From Crocinitomicaceae bacterium (GTDB lineage Bacteria; Bacteroidota; Bacteroidia; Flavobacteriales_D; Crocinitomicaceae), in the NCBI GenBank assembly GCA_029251865.1, contig JAQXCN010000031.1, positions 27,395 through 91,394 of the forward strand: 64,000 nucleotides of DNA. Direction: 5' to 3'. Under the pieces are notes generated by a model. The model ran no database searches and was not told the DNA's origin. It saw nothing but the letters and a program-made list of their open reading frames with translations. Position 1 is the first letter of the stretch. Every line of letters begins with the position of its first letter. Of the stretch, positions 17,086 through 25,663 are shown piece after piece. The position numbers were made by a program, and so were the translations under genes.

Positions 17086-17979
17086 ATGAAAACAATAGAT
17101 CCAAAAGATATTAAAATTCCTCAACTACACAGATACCTCTTAGGTGCTGTTGGCCCGAGACCGATTGCATTTGCATCGACAATAGATAAGGATGGAATTG
17201 CAAATCTTGCACCTTTTAGTTTTTTTAATGCTTTTAGTGCAAACCCACCAATTCTTGTTTTTTCACCAGCCAGATCCGGAAGGACAAATACGAACAAAGA
17301 CACTTACAATAACATAAAGGCCCTTCCTGAAGTAGTCATCAATGTTGTAAATTACGACCTTGTTCATCAAATGAGCCTTGCAAGCTCACCCTATCCATCA
17401 AGCACTGATGAATTCATTAAAAGCGGTTTGACTCCTTTAGATTCAGAATGCATAAAACCGTATAGGATTAAAGAATCTCCAGTTCAATTTGAATGTAAGG
17501 TAAACCAAGTAATTGAGTTAGGAGATCAAGGAGGAGCAGGTAATCTAATCATTTGCGAAGTTCTAAGGATTCATGTCGATGAAGAAATTCTTGACGATAA
17601 TCAGATGATTGACCAACATAAAATTGACCTCGTTTCGAGAATGGGAGGGAATTGGTATTGTCGTGCAGATGAAAATTCAATGTTCGAAATACCTAAACCC
17701 ATTACAACTTGTGGTATTGGTTATGATGAATTACCCGAAGACATTCGAAAGAGTGAAGTGTTGACGGCCAATAATTTAGGTCAGCTTGCAGGAATAGAAT
17801 CATTACCAAATGAAACAGATGTTAATGAATATAAACTCATTGAATTAAGTGAATTGTTTTTATCTTTGGATGAAGACGCCACGCAATTGGAAATTGAGAT
17901 TCACAAGCGGGCAAAATTACTACTAGAAAAAAATAATTTGGAGGAAGCTTGGTTGACGCTTCTTTCTTTTAACAATTAA
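17086..17979 (+). CDS. Flavin reductase family (FMN-binding split-barrel) protein
   Basis: A 297-residue protein with an N-terminal flavin-reductase-like split barrel: GAVGPRPIAFAST (20-32), NLAPFSFFNAFSANPPILVFSP (FMN-binding loop, spanning about 41-62), then NTYNN-like and VVNVVNY-type strands. It probably binds FMN and reduces it or a partner oxidoreductase substrate using NAD(P)H. The C-terminal 90 residues are acidic and helical, beyond the basic domain. The gene precedes the DUF3127 gene by 14 bases in the same direction, so the two may be co-transcribed, although no functional link is evident. Confidence 0.82.
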   Translation: MKTIDPKDIKIPQLHRYLLGAVGPRPIAFASTIDKDGIANLAPFSFFNAFSANPPILVFSPARSGRTNTNKDTYNNIKALPEVVINVVNYDLVHQMSLASSPYPSSTDEFIKSGLTPLDSECIKPYRIKESPVQFECKVNQVIELGDQGGAGNLIICEVLRIHVDEEILDDNQMIDQHKIDLVSRMGGNWYCRADENSMFEIPKPITTCGIGYDELPEDIRKSEVLTANNLGQLAGIESLPNETDVNEYKLIELSELFLSLDEDATQLEIEIHKRAKLLLEKNNLEEAWLTLLSFNN

Positions 17980-17993
17980 ATAAACAATAAAAA

Positions 17994-18377
17994 ATGTTCA
18001 AATTTCAAGGAAAAATCAAGGTTATTAATGAGACACAAGTCATAAGCGAGAAATTCAAAAAGAGAGAATTTGTTGTTACAGACACTTCTTCAATGTATCC
18101 TCAAGATGTCATGTTTCAATCCGTTCAAGACAAATGTGATATGTTAAACGGTTATTCCGTTGAAGACCAGGTTGAAGTCTCTTTTAACCTTAGAGGTCGA
18201 GAATGGACGAGTCCAGACGGCGTTGTTAAGTATTTCAACACTTTAGATGCGTGGAGAATTGAGAAAATGGGTCAAGGTGGTGGAATACCTGCTGCTGGAC
18301 CTTCAGATATGTCATTAGATGCGCAACCCTCCTCAGAGGCAGCTGGGACAGGCGAGAAAGACGACCTTCCGTTCTAA
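17994..18377 (+). CDS. DUF3127 (SSB-like OB-fold) protein
   Basis: A 127-residue protein matching DUF3127, a Bacteroidota family. An N-terminal beta-rich domain (MFKFQGKIKVINETQVIS, FKKREFVVTD, VEVSFNLRGREW, KYFNTLDAWRIEK) resembles an OB fold. It is followed by a flexible Gly/Ala/Ser linker and an acidic tail ending EKDDLPF. The tail closely resembles the C-terminal tip of single-stranded DNA-binding protein (DDDIPF), which recruits repair proteins. A role on single-stranded DNA is plausible but inferred. It is followed by a strong terminator that reaches into the convergent aroA. Confidence 0.82.
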   Translation: MFKFQGKIKVINETQVISEKFKKREFVVTDTSSMYPQDVMFQSVQDKCDMLNGYSVEDQVEVSFNLRGREWTSPDGVVKYFNTLDAWRIEKMGQGGGIPAAGPSDMSLDAQPSSEAAGTGEKDDLPF

Positions 18378-18398
18378 TGAATTTAGAAACTTCAAAAC

Positions 18399-18422
18399 TG
18401 GGGCTTAGGCCCCATTTTTTTT
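18399..18422 (+). terminator. Intrinsic terminator between the DUF3127 gene and aroA
   Basis: A perfect six-pair stem TGGGGC/GCCCCA with a TTAG loop and eight T residues on the forward strand. The aroA stop codon (reverse strand, 18405-18407) lies inside the loop, so the hairpin overlaps aroA coding sequence. The reverse side has a weaker T tract (TTTTG), so it may act for both genes. Confidence 0.85.
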
Positions 18423-19664
18423 GCGCTTTAATTTTTTTAAATCTCCCCAAAAATCTGGATAACTTTTCGTCACGGCATCAGCACCTTCAATAGTAAGACT
18501 AGAGTCTAGATTTAGTGCTGTAATAGCTAGACACATTGCTATTCTATGGTCCCCATGAGAATCAACAACTACATCACCCTTTAAACCACCTCCTACAATT
18601 AATAAATCATCTCCATCAACACAAATGTTGGCACCTAGTTTTTTGAATTCAGAAACTAAAGCATTAGAGCGGTTACTTTCTTTATTCAAAAGTCTATGCA
18701 CACCTCTTATTCTAGAAACTCCCCTAACATAAACTGCCAAAGTTGTTAATGCTGGAAATAAGTCTGGACAATCAGTGGCATCAAAATCAAAACCAAAAAA
18801 TACATCTTCCGAAAACTCAAAAAGACCTTTATCTAAATCATAGTCAACATTGAGTTCTTTCAAAAGCTCAAGAATTTTCTTATCCGCTTGGTACGAATTC
18901 TCATTTAAACCGTAGATTCTCAATTCATGCCCTAAAAGACGCGCTACAATCCAATAACTTGCCGCACTCCAATCTCCCTCTACAACATAATTCGTAGATT
19001 GATAACATCTATACTTTGGAAGTACAAATTTACTAATGCCGTCAAAAGCGATGGATATTCCATATTTACTAATCGTATTTAAGGTCATTAATAAATAAGG
19101 TTTGCTCGTTAAATTCTCAGCATGTATCGTTATCTCTTTGTTTTGGGTAGAAAGACCGATAAGTAATCCAGATAAAAATTGAGATGTCCCCTCAGCATTG
19201 ACTTTATATTTATCAGAAGTAATGCCTCCATTAATTTGATACGGCAGATGCCCGTTGACAGAATGAATTGATAAATTTTGAGTGCCTCCAAAATCTTCTA
19301 TAAAGCGATGATCTCTTTTAAGTAATGAACCATCCCCATGTAATTCAAAAGAACCTTCGAGGACTGTGGATAATGCGGCAATTAACCTGAATGTCAAACC
19401 ACTTTCTCCACACTGAAAACGACCACTCCTTGGTAGCTGAGTCGCGCCTTGAATCTCGATAAATTCATTTTTAACAGCTTTTTCAGCGCCAAGAACACCA
19501 ATACATGAAAGCATCGCTTTCACATCGTCACTTTTGCCATAATTATAGATCAGAGATTTATTTGGAACAAGAGCCGCAACTAAAATCGCTCGTTGCGCAT
19601 CACTCTTTGAAGCAGGAATATTTATCTCACCAATCCTCTGTCCCGAACTTACCTTCTTGATCAT
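18405..19664 (-). CDS. aroA: 3-phosphoshikimate 1-carboxyvinyltransferase (EPSP synthase)
   Basis: A 419-residue enzyme joining phosphoenolpyruvate to shikimate-3-phosphate. Visible are IPASKSDAQRAILVA (16-30, with Lys20 and Arg25), CGESGLTFRLIA (substrate loop), GDWSAASYWIVA, DCPDLFPALTTLA and, near the end, DHRIAMCLA. The motif after Lys reads SD instead of the common SxS, and the usual G-N-A-G-T loop is G-E-S-G-L, so the protein belongs to a divergent Bacteroidota branch. Its start overlaps the stop of the upstream DAHP synthase gene (ATGA), giving a two-gene aromatic operon. Confidence 0.92.
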   Translation of the reverse strand: MIKKVSSGQRIGEINIPASKSDAQRAILVAALVPNKSLIYNYGKSDDVKAMLSCIGVLGAEKAVKNEFIEIQGATQLPRSGRFQCGESGLTFRLIAALSTVLEGSFELHGDGSLLKRDHRFIEDFGGTQNLSIHSVNGHLPYQINGGITSDKYKVNAEGTSQFLSGLLIGLSTQNKEITIHAENLTSKPYLLMTLNTISKYGISIAFDGISKFVLPKYRCYQSTNYVVEGDWSAASYWIVARLLGHELRIYGLNENSYQADKKILELLKELNVDYDLDKGLFEFSEDVFFGFDFDATDCPDLFPALTTLAVYVRGVSRIRGVHRLLNKESNRSNALVSEFKKLGANICVDGDDLLIVGGGLKGDVVVDSHGDHRIAMCLAITALNLDSSLTIEGADAVTKSYPDFWGDLKKLKRKKNGA

Positions 19665-20752
19665 GAAGATTTACTTGTCTTGGGATTCATGATTCGAGTT
19701 TGATGTCGAATAGACTCTTGATGAATGGCATCCATTAAAGTTCGGACAAATTGCGGTGTCAAATGATATTCTTCACTCTGATTTAACCTTTTTGATATGA
19801 GGCTACTCCAATGTTCCTGTTGAAGAATTGTAATCTTATTTTCTCGTTTTAAAATACCCACTTCTTCACTAAGTTGCATACGGTCACTTAATAAGTTAAA
19901 TAACTCATCGTCGAGCACAGAAACTTTCGATCTTATTTCATCAATCATTGTTGCAACATCTTGGGAGAAGTTAGGTTGACGCAAAACCAACTTAGAAAGA
20001 AGAGCGTCTAAATCATTAGCGTTCACTTGTTGTTTAGCATCTGAAAGAGCCTTGTCTGGGCTTGGATGCGTCTCAATCATTAAACCATCGAAGTTTAAAT
20101 CCATAGCATACTGACTGACCTCTAAAAGAAGGTTTCTATTTCCGGTAATATGACTAGGGTCACAAATCATTGGGACATCTGATCGCTTTTCTTTGAAGGC
20201 AATTGGAATTTCCCAACTTGGGACGTTACGATATTTGACATGATTATAAATTGAAAAACCTCTATGTATAGCCGTTAAATCTTCTAATCCTGCATTGTTG
20301 AAACGCTCAAATGCTCCAAGCCATAATTCTAAGTCAGGATTGATGGGGTTTTTAATGAGAATTGGTGTTTTTGTGCCTTTAAGGGCATCAGCAATATCCT
20401 GAACAGCAAAAGGATTTACAGTAGTTCGCGCTCCTATCCAAAGTGCATCAACGCCAGCTTTTAAAGCAGCTTCAACATGCGTTTTATTTGCGACTTCCGT
20501 ACAAGTCGGAACCTCCAAAAGGCTTCCGGCTTTAACAAGCCAAGGCAATGCCTTCAATCCGAGGCCTTCAAAACTATTTGGATGTGTTCGCGGTTTCCAA
20601 ATACCTGCACGTAGCATGTTTACTTTATTTGTAGCTACAATATTTGTTGTTATCGAGGATACTTGCGCATGGGACTCAGCACTACAGGGACCTGCGATCA
20701 CAAAAATATCTGCTTGATTTCTTATTCTCTCTACCAGAGTTCCCTTCATCAT
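19661..20752 (-). CDS. Bifunctional 3-deoxy-7-phosphoheptulonate synthase / chorismate mutase
   Basis: A 363-residue fusion. Residues about 10-255 are a type I-beta DAHP synthase: FVIAGPCSAES (17-27), GIWKPRTHPNSFEGLG, IGARTTVNPFAVQ and MICDPSHITGNR. Residues about 262-350 are an AroQ-type chorismate mutase (IRSKVSVLDDELFNLLSDRMQ split over helix 1, then EEVGILKRENK and TLMDAIHQESIRHQ). The enzyme therefore performs the first step of the shikimate pathway and the chorismate-to-prephenate branch step; in such fusions the mutase domain often gives feedback control. Two ATG codons lie in tandem (20752 and 20749). It is coupled to aroA by ATGA. Confidence 0.93.
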   Translation of the reverse strand: MMKGTLVERIRNQADIFVIAGPCSAESHAQVSSITTNIVATNKVNMLRAGIWKPRTHPNSFEGLGLKALPWLVKAGSLLEVPTCTEVANKTHVEAALKAGVDALWIGARTTVNPFAVQDIADALKGTKTPILIKNPINPDLELWLGAFERFNNAGLEDLTAIHRGFSIYNHVKYRNVPSWEIPIAFKEKRSDVPMICDPSHITGNRNLLLEVSQYAMDLNFDGLMIETHPSPDKALSDAKQQVNANDLDALLSKLVLRQPNFSQDVATMIDEIRSKVSVLDDELFNLLSDRMQLSEEVGILKRENKITILQQEHWSSLISKRLNQSEEYHLTPQFVRTLMDAIHQESIRHQTRIMNPKTSKSS

Positions 20753-20902
20753 ATCTTTTGTTTAAACCTTTAATTTAAAAGTAATGATATAACGTGCTTA
20801 ATTCTATTTTAGTTCAAATAAGATACAAAAATCGGCATGAATTAAAGCCATTCGTTTTAATGAAAACATGTAATAATCAGACTGTAAATAAAATGCCCTC
20901 CT

Positions 20903-22408
20903 TTAATGGATTGCTCCTGCGTCTATGGCATCTTCCTCCTCTAACGGTCCGGTAACCAACCACCTTTCTCGTAAATATATAACCAAGCCAATATATAAAA
21001 CGCCCCAGAACATTAAAGAGATGCCCAATACTGTTTGATCACCACCATCACCGACCATGTCTTCTCCAAAGAAATCAAAAAAGCGGAAGAAGAAAGCGCC
21101 TAAAACGATCAATACACCAAGGTATAGATACAGCTCCGAATGAGAACTCAAACCGAAGCTCACGTAATCATAACCTAACCAAAGTAAATAAAACCAAATT
21201 AGATATGACCCGAATGAGACAGGTATTATATAAACAACAAGAAATACAAATAAGGGAAACCAAAGTAACTTTGGATTAATGGAAATTTCATTTAACTCAA
21301 TTTCTTCACTAAACAAATAAAACGCGCAAATAAAAAGGCCGATTAAAATCAAATATGATACCTGCTTTGCAAAGGAATAATTTTCAAACAACGCTATTGA
21401 CTCTTGAGCCATTGAATACAATTCTTCAACGGACATAAGAAAGCCTAAGACAACGATTAACAATATTGAAGAAATCTCCACGGACCGTCCAAATAGCGAT
21501 GACGATTTTGAGAAATAAGCGCGAGAAAAAAGGTATACGCCGGGAAATACCACAGCAATAATTGGAATATATAAACCACTTGATCCAGACAATTGAAAAA
21601 AGGATAGAGATAAAACAGCAACTAAAAACAAGATTCCAAAAATAGATTCACGTGGACCAATGTCTTTTATCAACTTTAACTTAGGTAACCAAAAATACAA
21701 GATCAATGCAACAAAAGCCCACAACATTTGCGGTAGAAAAGAAAGCCAATTATCCTCAACTCCAAATGATAGCAATACTGAAGCTAAGGCCAAAAAGACC
21801 AAATAAATATAAGAGGCAATTACAGAATTTAAGTGATACACTAAAAAAATACCTAAAGCTAAAATTCCGAAGGATAAAATATCTTTTCTGAACCATTCTA
21901 TTAATTCAAAATTCTCATAAGCCATCAGAACGGTTGCAGAAGAACCTAGGTAAAGAAAGAGTGCCGAAATTTCACGCCAAAGCCGATGGTTTTCATAAAC
22001 TGTACGACAAACAAAATAAACAGATAGACCAATAAGTAAGGGTAGAAAGACAAACTTATCATAAGTATCTGAAGAAAAGTCTTCAGGCCATATAAGTATC
22101 AATAAGCCTGCAAAAAAACTTAAAATACCGACAGTAGCAAATGAAAATTTCAAAAATTTATATATCGGATAGGAATGTCCCGGCTCAGCAGCTTCAAGGA
22201 GCTGTTTTTTTAATGTTTCTGCATCTAAGTCAGCATGCTCCAATTGGGAAAAATGCTTTTGCAACCATTTCTTTTTCTCATAAATAATTAAAGACTGAAT
22301 GACAGGTAGTAAGAGAAAATAAAATAAAACAGATATCGTAACTGTACCAAAAACAGCTATAAAATTTGAATTAAAAAGTAGCATGTTCAAAAAAGAGGAT
22401 GACATCAT
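20903..22408 (-). CDS. Polytopic membrane protein, DUF2157-like
   Basis: A 501-residue inner-membrane protein with about 13 hydrophobic segments. An N-terminal membrane anchor is followed by a charged cytosolic stretch (about 40-75, including YEKKKWLQKHFSQ and LKKQLLEAAEPG), then tandem hydrophobic hairpins, and an acidic tail (PLEEEDAIDAGAIH). This general plan fits DUF2157/DUF4401-type proteins of unknown function; the assignment is tentative. It contains no transporter signature that I recognise. Two tandem ATGs mark the start. The 150-base gap upstream of aroF and the 50-base gap to the ZIP gene show nothing notable. Confidence 0.6.
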   Translation of the reverse strand: MMSSSFLNMLLFNSNFIAVFGTVTISVLFYFLLLPVIQSLIIYEKKKWLQKHFSQLEHADLDAETLKKQLLEAAEPGHSYPIYKFLKFSFATVGILSFFAGLLILIWPEDFSSDTYDKFVFLPLLIGLSVYFVCRTVYENHRLWREISALFLYLGSSATVLMAYENFELIEWFRKDILSFGILALGIFLVYHLNSVIASYIYLVFLALASVLLSFGVEDNWLSFLPQMLWAFVALILYFWLPKLKLIKDIGPRESIFGILFLVAVLSLSFFQLSGSSGLYIPIIAVVFPGVYLFSRAYFSKSSSLFGRSVEISSILLIVVLGFLMSVEELYSMAQESIALFENYSFAKQVSYLILIGLFICAFYLFSEEIELNEISINPKLLWFPLFVFLVVYIIPVSFGSYLIWFYLLWLGYDYVSFGLSSHSELYLYLGVLIVLGAFFFRFFDFFGEDMVGDGGDQTVLGISLMFWGVLYIGLVIYLRERWLVTGPLEEEDAIDAGAIH

Positions 22409-22458
22409 AATCGTTCGTTTATTAAATTTAAATATAGAAATAAAAAAGGTAATCTATT

Positions 22459-23184
22459 CTATGATAGCAACATAGACAAACCAGCGCCTAAAAGAATACA
22501 AACGAGCTTTAATAAATTCACTCTGTGGTTTTCGGATGTTTCAAATATGATTGTAGTTGATATATGGAGAAACATACCCACAACTACAGCTAAAATCACA
22601 TGAATATTCAAGCCTAAATCCTCAAGGTTAATTTGGGTGCCTAGAATGGCACCTAAAGGTGTAGTAAGGGCAAAAATTATTAAAAAAATCCAAGACTTAA
22701 ACATGCCCATTTTTGAATTTACAAATAGGGTCATAAGTGCAATTGCAACGGGGATTTGATGAAAAACAATACCCCAAAATAAGGTTTCATGATCATGACC
22801 AACATGAGACAAATGCCCTCCGTGTGAATTCCCAAGTGGAAAACCCTCAATAACGGAATGGATTGACAAAGCTACAAATAGTGTAAATGGAATTCTGTTA
22901 TTAGCATGGCTATGTGTATGACCATGCTCTATACCTCCTGAAAAATATTCCAAAATCAATTGAACTAGGAAGCCCAACAATATAAATAATCCTGCCTGAT
23001 GAAAATCATGTTGATACAAATCAGGAAGTAAATGCTGGAAAATAATCGCCAATAAAAAACCACCACTAAATGCCAGTGTCAACTTTATTGTCTTCGCTTT
23101 TTGTTGAGATTTTAAATACGAAACCATTAAGCCTCCAAATAGGACAGATAGTATTAACGTGATTTGTATGGATAAGAAGCTCAT
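22459..23184 (-). CDS. ZIP family divalent metal transporter
   Basis: A 241-residue membrane protein with about eight transmembrane segments. The metal-binding helices are clear: SIHSVIEGFPLG (helix 4, His and Glu ligands) and FHQIPVAIALM (helix 5). A variable cytosolic loop is histidine-rich (GHTHSHANN, then GHLSHVGHDHE), as usual for zinc or iron permeases. It probably imports Zn2+ or Fe2+. Its ATG overlaps the TAA of the upstream methyltransferase (TAATG), so the two genes form an operon, but no functional link is visible. Confidence 0.88.
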   Translation of the reverse strand: MSFLSIQITLILSVLFGGLMVSYLKSQQKAKTIKLTLAFSGGFLLAIIFQHLLPDLYQHDFHQAGLFILLGFLVQLILEYFSGGIEHGHTHSHANNRIPFTLFVALSIHSVIEGFPLGNSHGGHLSHVGHDHETLFWGIVFHQIPVAIALMTLFVNSKMGMFKSWIFLIIFALTTPLGAILGTQINLEDLGLNIHVILAVVVGMFLHISTTIIFETSENHRVNLLKLVCILLGAGLSMLLS

Positions 23185-23915
23185 TATTTTCGCGTTGCAA
23201 TAATAATCAATCGTTCTGAATCCAATGGTATATATTCCTCTAATTCGAAAGAACCGAATACAGCATCAACAACGAAATACGGTTCAAGCAGTTCAGAAAA
23301 CAAATTTAAATCAACAGCTTGCACTTGCTCTCTAAAAGCAAATTGTTTTCCTTGATCATTAAAGTCAATATATTTAATTATATGAGTTCCAGAATATTCC
23401 CGTTTGATATTAAATTCGATACCCTGAACATTTTTAATTTCTTTTGGTACCAAATTTTGAACAACCTTGGAAGTATTCATGAAATCAATGACCAATCTTC
23501 CTCCCGGCTGAAGCATTTTTGCCATTGCATGGCAAACCTTTTCATTTTCAAGTTTTGAAGAAAAGTAACCAAAACTCGTAAAAAGATTAAAAATCGCATC
23601 AAATTTCATGTCTTCAATCGGCACTCTCATATCTTGAACAGCAAAAGATAATTGCTCATTTGCAAACTTTTTTGCGTGAGCAATACTTTGAGAAGATAGA
23701 TCAACACCATGAACGCGATATCCGAATTCATTCAAAGTAACAGAGTGTCTGCCCTTTCCACAAGCCAAATCTAACACAGATGATGCTTTAGGCAAATTCA
23801 ATTCATTGAGCAATGATTTAATAAAAAGCTTTGCTTCGATAACATCACGATTCTTATACAAAATGTGATAATAAGGGGTATCAAACCATTCGGCAAACCA
23901 TTCTTTTTTATGCAT
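23184..23915 (-). CDS. Class I SAM-dependent methyltransferase
   Basis: A 243-residue cytosolic protein. Motif I is VLDLACGKGRHSV (about 42-54), followed by YRVHGVDLS (motif II acid) and FDAIFNLFTSFGYF (motif IV region), typical of small-molecule methyltransferases of the Methyltransf_25/11 type. The N-terminus (EWFAEWFDTPYYHILYKNRD) is common in Bacteroidota members. The substrate cannot be read from sequence. It is upstream of, and coupled to, the ZIP transporter gene and divergent from coaE with 62 bases between. Confidence 0.85.
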   Translation of the reverse strand: MHKKEWFAEWFDTPYYHILYKNRDVIEAKLFIKSLLNELNLPKASSVLDLACGKGRHSVTLNEFGYRVHGVDLSSQSIAHAKKFANEQLSFAVQDMRVPIEDMKFDAIFNLFTSFGYFSSKLENEKVCHAMAKMLQPGGRLVIDFMNTSKVVQNLVPKEIKNVQGIEFNIKREYSGTHIIKYIDFNDQGKQFAFREQVQAVDLNLFSELLEPYFVVDAVFGSFELEEYIPLDSERLIIIATRK

Positions 23916-23964
23916 TGAGCGAATTTACAATAATTGTAGAAAACATAGGATGACTAAAAAATCC

Positions 23965-23972
23965 TAAATTTG
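23965..23972 (+). promoter_or_regulatory. Candidate -7 element (TAAATTTG) for coaE
   Basis: A perfect TAnnTTTG match 5 bases before the coaE ATG in the divergent intergenic region. A TTG at 23934-23936 is 28 bases away, further than the usual spacing. Confidence 0.4.
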
Positions 23973-23977
23973 AGTTT

Positions 23978-24565
23978 ATGAAGGCAATTGGCATAACCGG
24001 AGGTATTGGAAGCGGTAAGAGTTATGTATGTGCTGTGCTCGAAAAAATGGGCTATCCCATTTACTACTCTGATGTTCGTGCCAAAATGCTTATGAATAAA
24101 AACACTGAAATAAAGGGCGCGTTGATCCAGCTATTAGGCCCGCAGACCTACGTTGACAATGAGTTAAACACAGCTTATCTTTCTTCTAAGATTTTTAACG
24201 ATAATTCGCTTCGAGATAAAGTAAATAAAATCGTTCACCCTTCAGTTCGTGTTGATTTTGAAGCATGGAAAGATACACATCAAGACGCAGAACTTATTTT
24301 TAATGAGGCCGCAATTCTTTTTGAAACAGGAGCACATGTACTATATGACGCTATAATTCTTGTCTTTGCACCTATAGAAGTTCGGATCAATCGGCTTCAA
24401 AAAAGAGATGGGCAAAGTCGTAAAATAATAGAAGAAAAAATTGATGCACAATGGAAAGATGCGAAAAAGAAGAACCTTACACCCTACCATATTTGCAATG
24501 ATGGCAAACAGCCAATACAGCACCAAATTGATTTAGTTATTGAGCGGATCAATAAACCATTTTGA
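23978..24565 (+). CDS. coaE: Dephospho-CoA kinase
   Basis: A 195-residue kinase performing the last step of coenzyme A synthesis. The P-loop GITGGIGSGKS (5-15) is at the N-terminus, followed by the YYSDVRAK substrate region, the IVHPSVR motif and the lid RLQKRDGQS. The length is normal. The 3' end overlaps the convergent DUF2141 gene by 17 bases, without a terminator. Confidence 0.94.
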   Translation: MKAIGITGGIGSGKSYVCAVLEKMGYPIYYSDVRAKMLMNKNTEIKGALIQLLGPQTYVDNELNTAYLSSKIFNDNSLRDKVNKIVHPSVRVDFEAWKDTHQDAELIFNEAAILFETGAHVLYDAIILVFAPIEVRINRLQKRDGQSRKIIEEKIDAQWKDAKKKNLTPYHICNDGKQPIQHQIDLVIERINKPF

Positions 24566-24971
24566 TTTTCACTTCTCTTTGTCCGTCCAACAAGAAAGAA
24601 CAGGACTGAAAACTGGGGGCGGAAAATCTTGGACGTACATTATTTGAAAATGCATAAGCTTCTGTTGGTACACCAAAGAAATTTGTATCGCAAGTCCTAT
24701 TGTCATTCACATCATGATATATTGCTAGCGCGTATCGACCTATGGGTATGTCTTTAAAAGTATAGACAAGCTGAGACCCTTCTAATTTTAAACGAACCAT
24801 TTTATAGGTTTTTCCAACTTTTGGAAACTTAGTAGCCGTATTATACAAACCGAGTTGAACCACTCCCCTATTATTATCAAGATTTGTAACGCGCACTTTT
24901 AAATCGAAATGAGATTGCGCATTTCCAAAATGAATCAGTAAACTAAAAGTCAGAAATAGAAATATTTTCAT
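24549..24971 (-). CDS. DUF2141 exported protein
   Basis: A 140-residue protein with a signal peptide (MKIFLFLTFSLLIHFGNAQS) and a single beta-rich DUF2141 domain. Characteristic segments are VVQLGLYNT, YTFKDIPIGRYALAIYHDVNDN (the P-x-G-x-Y-A-x-x-x-x-H-D-x-N block, within about 74-95) and YAFSNNVRP. It is a periplasmic or secreted small protein of unknown function. Its start overlaps the stop of the desaturase-like gene (ATGA), making it the last gene of a three-gene operon. The family is often found beside lipid- or carotenoid-modifying genes, as far as I recall. Confidence 0.85.
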   Translation of the reverse strand: MKIFLFLTFSLLIHFGNAQSHFDLKVRVTNLDNNRGVVQLGLYNTATKFPKVGKTYKMVRLKLEGSQLVYTFKDIPIGRYALAIYHDVNDNRTCDTNFFGVPTEAYAFSNNVRPRFSAPSFQSCSFLLDGQREVKIKMVY

Positions 24972-25663
24972 TCCTTAAAAGTTGAGTTAAAAATTTTATC
25001 CATCCAATTGAAGGTTGATGCATAATTTCCCGACAGTTTCGAATGATGATCGTCGTGATGCTTCGTTTTACTCAAAAAAGGGAGTTTACTTAAAAGAGGA
25101 AGCTCTAAATCTGAATGAATATGAATTTCATGTAAGTTTCTCAATAAACCGAACCCCCAAAGTGCATATATATTGATAGGCATAACAAGGAGAATTAATG
25201 CAAACGCAATAACAACCCCAATCATACCCAACATCCATTCTAACGGGTGGGCATACAAATACTCCAAAGGAAAAGGCGTTGTTGCTCTATGATGAATAGC
25301 GTGCACATTCTTGAGCATGAACTTGTTTTCATGTAACCAACGGTGAAAAAAATAAAACCAGACATCATCGATAACGAAGGCAAAAAGGACTTGTGATGCA
25401 ATGATCCAAATCGAAACAACCGTAGTATCGATACTTTCGTATATCAGAAAAGAACCAATTCCGGCTACGCTCAACAGAATTAAAAAATTAAAAATAAATA
25501 GTGGCATCCGTTTACGAAAAATAGTAGAATCATAGTTTTTCGTTTGAATCCTGAAGGATTTAAAAATATTAGTCTTGAGAACGACCATACTGTAAATCAA
25601 CCCGAAAAGATTAGATGCTAAAAGTACCAATACTGTTCCCAATGCCACCCATTCTCTCGTCAT
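24968..25663 (-). CDS. Sterol desaturase / fatty acid hydroxylase superfamily membrane enzyme
   Basis: A 231-residue membrane protein with four to five hydrophobic segments and the complete di-iron histidine set: HRWLH, HAIHH and HDDHH, plus LYAHPLEW and HEIHIHSDLE between them. Such enzymes hydroxylate or desaturate lipids, sterols or carotenoids using O2; the actual substrate is not evident. The start overlaps the stop of the FkbM methyltransferase (ATGA) and its stop overlaps the DUF2141 start (ATGA), so the three proteins are made together. It is localised in the inner membrane. Confidence 0.88.
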   Translation of the reverse strand: MTREWVALGTVLVLLASNLFGLIYSMVVLKTNIFKSFRIQTKNYDSTIFRKRMPLFIFNFLILLSVAGIGSFLIYESIDTTVVSIWIIASQVLFAFVIDDVWFYFFHRWLHENKFMLKNVHAIHHRATTPFPLEYLYAHPLEWMLGMIGVVIAFALILLVMPINIYALWGFGLLRNLHEIHIHSDLELPLLSKLPFLSKTKHHDDHHSKLSGNYASTFNWMDKIFNSTFKE

